A DNA stretch of 61,916 nt from Nitrospirota bacterium (lineage in GTDB: Bacteria > Nitrospirota > JACRHL01): assembly GCA_029858285.1 (NCBI GenBank), contig JAOUFN010000015.1:1-61916 (forward strand), written 5' to 3'. The translations under genes were made by a program, and so were the position numbers. Of this stretch, positions 50,441 through 57,002 are shown one piece after another (within the stretch, counting starts at the first letter, position 1; every line of letters begins with the position of its first letter). Under the pieces are notes generated by a model. That model did not search any database, had not been told where the DNA came from, and saw only the letters and a list, made by a program, of their open reading frames with translations.

Positions 50441-51565
50441 ATGGGTCCGATGATCGCACTGGAAACGGTCCGCGCCCCCGCGCGGATAGCGTTCGAGGAA
50501 TACATCTCCCTGCCCGAGGCCGAGGTGCACGCACGCATCCGTGCGGCCCGTGCGCACCTTGGCCGCGACCTGGTGATCCTGGGCCACCACTACCAGCGCG
50601 ACGAGGTCATCCAGCACGCCGACATCCGGGGCGATTCCCTCAAGCTGGCGCGCCAGGGGGTGGCCACCGAAGGGGTGCGCCACATGGTGTTCTGCGGTGT
50701 GCATTTCATGGCCGAGACCGCCGACATTTTGAGCGCCGACGACGTCAGCGTCACCCTGCCCGATCTGGCCGCGGGCTGCTCCATGGCCGACATGGCCGAC
50801 CTGCCCTCGGTCACCACCTGCCGGGAAGAGCTGGAAGACGTGCTCGGCGGCGAGGCCATCACCCCCATCACCTACATCAATTCCGGCGCCGACCTGAAGG
50901 CTTTTTGCGGCGAGCACGGCGGCATCGTCTGCACCAGTTCCAACGCCAGGCGCATTCTGGAGTGGGCCTTCGAGCGGTCCCCCCGCGTGCTGTTCTTCCC
51001 CGACCAGCATCTGGGGCGCAACACCGCGCTGGACATGGGCATACCCCCGCATCAGGTGGTGCTGTGGGACCCCTCCCGCGAGTTGGGGGGCAACAGCGAG
51101 CAGGCCCTGCGCGAGGCGCGGGTGATCCTGTGGGCCGGGCACTGCTCCGTGCACCAGATGTTCCTGCCGGAACATGTGGACCGGTTTCGCGCCAGCTACC
51201 CCGGCATCCGCGTGATCGTGCATCCGGAATGCACCCGCGAGGTGGTGGAAAAGTCCGACCTCAGCGGCTCCACCGAGGCCATCATCCGCGCCATCCACAG
51301 CTCTCCCAAAGGCACCCGCTGGGTGGTGGGCACCGAGCTCAACCTGGTGAACCGCATCGCCCGCGAGGCCGCCCCGGACCACGAGGTGCATTTTCTGTCA
51401 CCCACCTACTGCGTGTGCTCCACCATGAACCGCATCGATCCGCCGCACCTGCTGTGGTCGCTGGAAAATCTGGTGGCGGGGGCAGTGGTGAACCGCATCC
51501 GCGTGCCGCAACACGACCGCGAATGGGCGCGCGTGGCGCTGGAGCGCATGCTCGCCCTGGGGTAA
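50441..51565 (+). CDS. nadA: Quinolinate synthase
   Basis: 374 residues from ATG 50441; ATG 50450 is an alternative. NadA condenses iminoaspartate with dihydroxyacetone phosphate to quinolinate, the NAD precursor, using one [4Fe-4S] cluster. The three ligand cysteines are seen in AAGCSMADMAD (near 115), HPECTREV (near 262) and CVCSTMNRI (near 320). LGHHYQRDEVIQHADI and YINSGADLKAF are further signatures. The partner enzymes nadB and nadC are not in the window. Confidence 0.96.
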   Translation: MGPMIALETVRAPARIAFEEYISLPEAEVHARIRAARAHLGRDLVILGHHYQRDEVIQHADIRGDSLKLARQGVATEGVRHMVFCGVHFMAETADILSADDVSVTLPDLAAGCSMADMADLPSVTTCREELEDVLGGEAITPITYINSGADLKAFCGEHGGIVCTSSNARRILEWAFERSPRVLFFPDQHLGRNTALDMGIPPHQVVLWDPSRELGGNSEQALREARVILWAGHCSVHQMFLPEHVDRFRASYPGIRVIVHPECTREVVEKSDLSGSTEAIIRAIHSSPKGTRWVVGTELNLVNRIAREAAPDHEVHFLSPTYCVCSTMNRIDPPHLLWSLENLVAGAVVNRIRVPQHDREWARVALERMLALG

Positions 51566-52055
51566 CCCGCAGACGCTCGGGCACCGAATCCGCGCCCCGC
51601 GCAAACGCCCAAACTCCGCACAATAAATCCCGAACCCCCCTCCGGCAGCCACCGACTGTGTACCCGTTTTAATACACTCTCCCCCGAAAAAAAATCCGAA
51701 TCTTTTTTGTTTTTAGGGGTTTATCTCCAACAAAGTTTGGACTATTTTGGAAAAAGAGGGGAACCATCCACACCTTGAGCAGATCGCATCCTATGGTCAA
51801 ATTCCTGCTCGGACTCCTGTTCGTTGCCCTGGCGCTGATCCCGCTGGTGGCCTACACCCACCTCTGACGTCGGAACCCCCGGCGTCGCTCCTTCCGCCCG
51901 GATTCCCATCCGGGTGAGGGGTGGCGTGCACCCTTCCCCCCATCCACCCGCCCGGAGTATACTTCGATCCCCCCGCCGCCCGGCGCCATGCCCCGGCGCG
52001 GGGAATGGCTGTGGTTCGATTTCCTTGATTGTCTGACCTTTTTGGTGGTTTCAAC
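51566..52055. other. Intergenic tract with a possible 24-residue membrane peptide
   Basis: About 490 bases. An A/T-rich stretch with opposing A and T runs lies at 51690-51720, suggestive of a weak terminator of nadA. A very short frame at 51793-51867 is listed separately. The remainder (51868-52055) shows no gene. Confidence 0.5.
51793..51867 (+). CDS. Possible 24-residue single-helix membrane peptide
   Basis: ATG 51793 opens a frame of 24 residues that is almost one hydrophobic helix (FLLGLLFVALALIPLVAY) with a lysine near its start and a histidine near its end. There is only a weak ribosome site. The composition is typical of tiny membrane proteins, but the frame could be chance. Confidence 0.3.
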   Translation: MVKFLLGLLFVALALIPLVAYTHL

Positions 52056-52727
52056 ATGAAGTTCGCGTCCTTCCTCCGGACCAGGCCGGTGTCCCTGCCC
52101 ACCTCCATTCTGGTGGCCCTGTCCCTGCTTGCGGCGCTGGCCGCCGTCCCCGCCACGGCTCACGCCGCCGGCAACCAGAAACGCTCCGCCTCCAGCCAGA
52201 GCATCCACCTGGCCTCCACCCACTTCGGCTACACCTACGTGGAGGGCGGCGTCGGCATGGCCGACGTGAACGGCCCGGCGTGGATGGACGGTTCCGGACT
52301 GGGGATTGCGGCCTCGGTGCAGGTGTCCCCCAACGTGTTCGTGAACGGCGGTTACGCCAGCTACAACCTCGACCATGTGACCCACAACGTGGACATGGAC
52401 GTGATGGCCCTGGGGGTGGGGCTGGCGATTCCGGTGGACCGCAAGCTCGACCTGGTGGCCAGCCTGGGGCTGGAGGACGTCAACACCCGCCACCGCCACC
52501 TGGGCGACCCCGACGGCGGCGCGGCGCTGGGCTTTGGCGTGCGCGCCCAGGTGGCCCCGGCGGTGGAAATCCAGGGCGGCCTCAGCACCATGGAGGTCGG
52601 CCCGGCGGGCGAGGCAGGTCTTTATATCAAGGGGCTGTTCGGCATTGGCGACGGCTTTTCGGTGGTCGCCGGACTGTCCTCCTCCGACGCCGACGTCCTC
52701 AGCATGCGCATCCGCAAAAGTTTCTAG
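52056..52727 (+). CDS. Outer-membrane beta-barrel protein (OmpW/porin-like)
   Basis: 223 residues from ATG 52056. A signal peptide (LVALSLLAALAAVPATAHAA) is followed by alternating amphipathic strands (TYVEGGVGMADVNGP, SVQVSPNVFVNGGYASYNL, DVMALGVGLAIPVDRKLDLV) and a final strand ending in phenylalanine (SMRIRKSF), the signal for BAM insertion. Eight or so strands are likely. The transported compound is unknown. It stands alone, with a weak hairpin following its stop. Confidence 0.8.
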   Translation: MKFASFLRTRPVSLPTSILVALSLLAALAAVPATAHAAGNQKRSASSQSIHLASTHFGYTYVEGGVGMADVNGPAWMDGSGLGIAASVQVSPNVFVNGGYASYNLDHVTHNVDMDVMALGVGLAIPVDRKLDLVASLGLEDVNTRHRHLGDPDGGAALGFGVRAQVAPAVEIQGGLSTMEVGPAGEAGLYIKGLFGIGDGFSVVAGLSSSDADVLSMRIRKSF

Positions 52728-52791
52728 GTGCGGGGGAGCGCCCCCGTCCCGACCTTGCCCGGCGGACGCCGCCGGATATACCCTTGGGGCC

Positions 52792-53151
52792 ATGCCTTAC
52801 GCCCCCGGACAGATGCCCCTGGTCTCGCGCCACGTTTTTGTTTGCACCGCCACCGCCTGCGCCGACCGGGGCGCCGAGGACACTTATCGGGCCCTCAAGA
52901 AGCGCGTCAAAAACTATCCGGCCCTGTCCGGGGTGTGGGTGAACCGCTCCGGCTCGGTGGGGGGATGCGAGCACGGCCCGATGGTGGTGATCTACCCCGA
53001 GGGGGTTTGGTACCACTCGGTTTCCGTGGAGCGCGTGGACGAACTCATCCGCCGCCACCTGCTTGAAAACGAGGTGATCGAGGACTGGCGCTTTCACCAG
53101 ACCGAGGGGTGCCCGTGTATGCGGCCGGTGACGATCGCGCCGCCGTTCTGA
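52792..53151 (+). CDS. Thioredoxin-fold (2Fe-2S) ferredoxin-like protein with a substituted ligand
   Basis: 119 residues from ATG 52792. The fold and order match small NuoE-like 2Fe-2S ferredoxins: HVFVCTATACADRG holds two cysteines, and the second pair should appear in the loop before CEHGPMVVIYPEGVWYHSV. There the family usually has GC-x3-C, but here the sequence is SGSVGGCEHG, so the third ligand is serine. Two more cysteines lie near the end (GCPCM). It could bind an unusual or labile cluster or have lost the function. No partner gene is next to it. Confidence 0.75.
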   Translation: MPYAPGQMPLVSRHVFVCTATACADRGAEDTYRALKKRVKNYPALSGVWVNRSGSVGGCEHGPMVVIYPEGVWYHSVSVERVDELIRRHLLENEVIEDWRFHQTEGCPCMRPVTIAPPF

Positions 53152-53182
53152 CCCCCGCCGCCGCCCCCGCCAGCAGCGCGAT

Positions 53183-54019
53183 TTATGCCCGCACGGCGCT
53201 GGCCAGCAGCGCCTCCTGCACCACCGACACCCGCCCGTCGGCGGCCCGATGCCGGGACGCGGCCTCCCGGAGGGCGGCGCGGAACGACTCCTGTTCCTGC
53301 GGCGACATGCGCCGGTACGGCTCCTCGATGAACCGCCCGGTGAGGTTGCGCTCCATAAAGTGATCCAGGTCGCGGAATGTAAAACGGGGGTCGAAGGCCG
53401 CCACCTCCACGCCGCTGAACCCGGCAGCGTTCAGCCGCTCCGCCAGCACCCCCGGCGCGGACAGGGAAAAGGTGCGCGGCCACTCCACCGGGCCAAAGCG
53501 CTCCATGGTCCACAGGGTCAGGGCCGGGCACAGCACCCGCTCCGGCACCGACCACACGCTCAGCGCCACCCGGCCGCCGGGGCGGGTGACGCGGCACAAT
53601 TCCGCCAGCCCCGCCGCCGGGTCGTCGAACAACATCACCCCGAAGCGGCAGATCACGCGCTCGAAGGTCGCATCGGCAAACGGCAGGCGTTCGCCCCGCG
53701 CCACGGCAAAGCCGATGTTGGCAAGCCCTTCGCCGCGGCGCACCGATTCGGCCATGCGCACCATGCCGGGGGAGGCGTCGGCGCCGGTCACCGTCACGCC
53801 GGGGTGGCGCCGCGCCACGGTCAGCCCCGGCTCGCCGGTGCCGCAGGCCAGGTCCAGCACGCGCTGGCCGTCCCGCAGGTCGGCCATGGCGATCAGGCGG
53901 TCGCCGTAGGGGGCGATCAGCGGCAGCCAGGCAGAGAACTCCCCCGCCAGCCGGTTCCAGTCGCTGGCGGCGGTGAAGCTCGGATCGCAAGGCTGCGAAG
54001 GGTTCTGCGGCAGGTTCAT
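53183..54019 (-). CDS. Class I SAM-dependent methyltransferase (UbiE/COQ5-like)
   Basis: 278 residues from ATG 54019. SAM-binding motif I is VLDLACGTGEPGLTVA near residue 56, followed by VTGADASPGMVRMAE (motif post I), ERLPFADATFERVICRFGVM and CRVTRPGGRVALSVW (motif III). The order fits Methyltransf_11 enzymes that act on small molecules. The substrate cannot be told. It ends 32 bases from the ferredoxin-like gene, convergently. Confidence 0.85.
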   Translation of the reverse strand: MNLPQNPSQPCDPSFTAASDWNRLAGEFSAWLPLIAPYGDRLIAMADLRDGQRVLDLACGTGEPGLTVARRHPGVTVTGADASPGMVRMAESVRRGEGLANIGFAVARGERLPFADATFERVICRFGVMLFDDPAAGLAELCRVTRPGGRVALSVWSVPERVLCPALTLWTMERFGPVEWPRTFSLSAPGVLAERLNAAGFSGVEVAAFDPRFTFRDLDHFMERNLTGRFIEEPYRRMSPQEQESFRAALREAASRHRAADGRVSVVQEALLASAVRA

Positions 54020-54149
54020 CGACGCCGAGGGTAACACCCGCGCCGCCCCCGGACAAGCGCGTTTCCCCCTCCCGTCCAGACTGCCCCTTGCGAACAACCG
54101 GGCGAGAAGACGATGATACCGGCGGGAGAGAAAAAAGGATCACCCGGCC

Positions 54150-55163
54150 ATGGCAAACCACAATCCCGGAGTGCGTGTCGGCCTGGCGCTGGGTAGCGGT
54201 GCGGCCCGGGGCTGGGGCCACATCGGCGTGATCCGCGCCCTCGAAGAGGCCGGCTATGTGCCCGCGTGGGTGGCCGGCACCAGCATGGGCGCGCTGGTGG
54301 GCGCCATGTACGCGGCGGGCAAGCTCGACGAGTTGGAGGACTTCGCCCGCTCCCTCACCCCCTCGCGGGTGATGAGTTACCTCGATCTGGTGGTGCCGGT
54401 GCGCGGCCTGCTGCAAGGGGACAAGGTGCGCGACATGCTGCGCGGGTTCCTTGGCGAGCTGAGCGTCGACCGCACCCTGATCCCCTTCTGCGCCGTCAGC
54501 ACCGACCTGGCCAGCGGCCGCGAGATGCGCCTGCTGGAGGGCAACCTGGTGGACGCGGTGTACGCCTCCATCGCCATTCCCGGCATTTTTGTCCCCGCCA
54601 CCTACGACGGTCGCTTTCTGGTGGACGGCGGCCTGTCGAGCCCGGTGCCGGTGGAGGCGGTGCGCGCCCTGGGCGCCGGGCGCATCATTGCGGTGGACCT
54701 TAACCACAACGGCGGGGAGTGCGACTGGTGCCCGCCCCGGCCCGCCTCTGGCGCCCCGGCCCGTCCCCGCGCCATGGCTCCGCGCCCCGCGCCGGGGGCC
54801 AACGAGGCCGCCCACGCCCTGGCGCTGGCCGCCACCCAGGGCCAGCACAGGCTGAAACTGGGGGTGCTGGAGCGGCGCTACCGCGAGATGGAAACCGCCC
54901 TCCGGGAGCGGACCTTCCGCTGGATCATGCGCGCCCCCCGCCCCAACGTGTTCGACGTCATCGGCTCCAGCATCAACATGGTGACCATCGCCATGACCCG
55001 CGTCACCCTGGCCAAATCCCGCCCCGACCTGGTGATCTGCCCCGCCCTGGGCCAGTTCAACCTGTGGGACTTCCACGACGCCGCTCCGGCCATCGCGGAA
55101 GGTTACGCCAGCACCCGCCAGGCGCTGGAACAGCAGCCGCTCCTGAATGCCTCGATGGGCTGA
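54150..55163 (+). CDS. Patatin-like phospholipase (RssA-like)
   Basis: 337 residues from ATG 54150. The patatin dyad is clear: GSGAARGWGHIG (oxyanion hole), the nucleophile GTSMG (Ser45) and the aspartate in VDGGLSSPVP. The family includes E. coli RssA. The C-terminal half has a low-complexity stretch (APARPRAMAPRPAPGA) and a conserved-looking helix. No membrane segment or signal peptide, so it is probably a cytoplasmic or membrane-associated lipase. Stands alone. Confidence 0.9.
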   Translation: MANHNPGVRVGLALGSGAARGWGHIGVIRALEEAGYVPAWVAGTSMGALVGAMYAAGKLDELEDFARSLTPSRVMSYLDLVVPVRGLLQGDKVRDMLRGFLGELSVDRTLIPFCAVSTDLASGREMRLLEGNLVDAVYASIAIPGIFVPATYDGRFLVDGGLSSPVPVEAVRALGAGRIIAVDLNHNGGECDWCPPRPASGAPARPRAMAPRPAPGANEAAHALALAATQGQHRLKLGVLERRYREMETALRERTFRWIMRAPRPNVFDVIGSSINMVTIAMTRVTLAKSRPDLVICPALGQFNLWDFHDAAPAIAEGYASTRQALEQQPLLNASMG

Positions 55164-55307
55164 CTCCCGCGGCAACGGAAGGCTTTTCACTCCAGCAATG
55201 GCGCCAACACGCCGAATCCTATATAAAGACCCGTGGCCCCGCCACGAGGGATCAGGCACAGGCGCCCCCGCCCCCCGACCGGGCGCCGCACCACGCACGG
55301 AGGCGTG

Positions 55308-56831
55308 ATGACAACCGACGGCAACCTGATGGAAAAACGACCCGGCTGGGAGGCGCTCAAATCCGTGCTCGCCGCCCACCGCGACTGGGTCTATTCCGAA
55401 GGCAGCCGCGGGGAGCGCGCCGACCTTTCCGGGCGCGACCTGTCGGGCATGGACCTTTCGGATGTGGTGCTGGACCGCGCCCGCCTGGTACGCGCCGACC
55501 TGCATGGCGCCGACCTGACCGGCGCCAGCCTGCGCGGCGCCGATCTCACCTGGTGCAACCTGAAGGCCGCCCGCCTCTCCGGCGCCGACCTGCACGAGGC
55601 CAACCTGGCCGAGGTGGATTTGAGCGGCGCGCGCCTGAAAAATGCCGACTTCACCAACGCCGACCTGGAAGGCGCCGACCTGCGCGGCGCCGACATCTCT
55701 GGCGTGCGCATGGAGGGGGCCGGTCTGGGCGGCGCCCTGTTCGACAATTCCGCCCCCGCCGACGCCGCCATGGACGCCGCCTACGAGGCCGAGGACGTGT
55801 ACGACTTCCACGCCTCCGGCATGGTGGAGACGGTTTCGGAGTTGCCGGACGCCGACGACGAGGACGCCGACACGGATGAGGATGCCGGACCCGGCGCCGA
55901 AGCCTGGGTGCGAGCGGTGGCGGGGGAGCCCGCCCGCCCCGTCACGTCGCCCCCCGGCCGCTATGCCGCCCCGTCCGCCCCGGCCTTTACGCCGCCCGCC
56001 GCCCCGGCGTCGGCCGCGCCCGAACCCCACCGGGTGGCCATGGCCCTGGCGCCGGAACACCGCCCCGACGCCCTGTCGGAGCAGTCCCTGTGGCGCAGCC
56101 GGGTGCGCATCACCGCCTCTGGCCAGCCCGACTTTGCCGGCGCCGACGTGCGCGGCATGTCCCTGCGCGGCGCCGACCTGCGGCAGGCGCGCCACCTGGG
56201 CGCCCACCAGCTCGCCGGTACCGACCTGAGCGGCGCCACGCTGCCCCCGGAGCTGGAAGATCTTTCCCGGCTGACCACCGCCCGCGCCACCGCCGACCAC
56301 GCGCGGCGCCTGTTTCTGGGCGTGTCCATGGCCTGCCTGTACACCCTGACGGTGATGCTGGAAAACGCCGGGCACCCCACCTTCTTCCTGTCCGGCGACA
56401 CCCCTCCGGGACTGCTGGAACCCGGCCCGTGGTTCTTCGTGATCATGCCCTGGCTGCTGCTGGGCGGATTTTTGTGGCTGCACGTTTACCTGCAACGGCT
56501 GTGGGAGGCCATCGCCGCCCTGCCCGCCCTGTTCCCCGACGGCACCCCGGTCACCGCCCGCGTCGGCGGCTGGCTGGTGGGCGGCATTGCCTGGAACCAC
56601 GTCCCGCGCCTGATCGGCCATCAGCCGGAACTGGCGCGTCTGCAAACACTGCTGGCGGGCATGGCCGTGTGGGGGCTGGTGCCGGGCACCCAGGCCCTGT
56701 TCTGGGGCGCCTTTGCCGCCCACGCCTCCCCGGCGGCGGCCATCTGGCACGGCCTGGCCGCTGGCGCCGGATGCGGTTTTGCCATCTACAGCCACCTGCT
56801 CTGCCGTCGCACCCTGCGTGGCGCGGGCTGA
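55308..56831 (+). CDS. Pentapeptide-repeat protein with a C-terminal membrane domain
   Basis: 507 residues from ATG 55308 with GGAGG upstream. Residues 37-140 are about 20 A(D/N)LxG-type pentapeptides (ADLSGRDLSGMDLSDVVL, ADLHGADLTGASLRGADL), forming a right-handed quadrilateral helix. An acidic and proline-rich linker follows (residues 180-250), then a short second pentapeptide block (FAGADVRGMSLRGADLRQA). From about residue 330 four hydrophobic segments (FLGVSMACLYTLTVMLE, FFVIMPWLLLGGFLWLH and others) indicate an inner-membrane domain. The role is unknown; the repeats resemble DNA-mimic or scaffold proteins. Confidence 0.82.
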   Translation: MTTDGNLMEKRPGWEALKSVLAAHRDWVYSEGSRGERADLSGRDLSGMDLSDVVLDRARLVRADLHGADLTGASLRGADLTWCNLKAARLSGADLHEANLAEVDLSGARLKNADFTNADLEGADLRGADISGVRMEGAGLGGALFDNSAPADAAMDAAYEAEDVYDFHASGMVETVSELPDADDEDADTDEDAGPGAEAWVRAVAGEPARPVTSPPGRYAAPSAPAFTPPAAPASAAPEPHRVAMALAPEHRPDALSEQSLWRSRVRITASGQPDFAGADVRGMSLRGADLRQARHLGAHQLAGTDLSGATLPPELEDLSRLTTARATADHARRLFLGVSMACLYTLTVMLENAGHPTFFLSGDTPPGLLEPGPWFFVIMPWLLLGGFLWLHVYLQRLWEAIAALPALFPDGTPVTARVGGWLVGGIAWNHVPRLIGHQPELARLQTLLAGMAVWGLVPGTQALFWGAFAAHASPAAAIWHGLAAGAGCGFAIYSHLLCRRTLRGAG

Positions 56832-57002
56832 CTTCCGCCCGCACATCGCGGCATGCGCCGCAAATCGCCCCGACGCCGGGTTGCCAAATCTCCCCCGAAA
56901 AAGTTACGTTTCCCGTTCATCGAAGCTCGTCGGCTCCGGGTGACGGGAACCAGACCGGTCCGGGGGTCAGCAATCCGGACGACAAGGCAGATCGGGGGAT
57001 AC

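Noticed and set aside
53094-56846. Open frame of 1250 codons on the minus strand
   Set aside because: It overlaps four well-supported genes and gives only low-complexity sequence.
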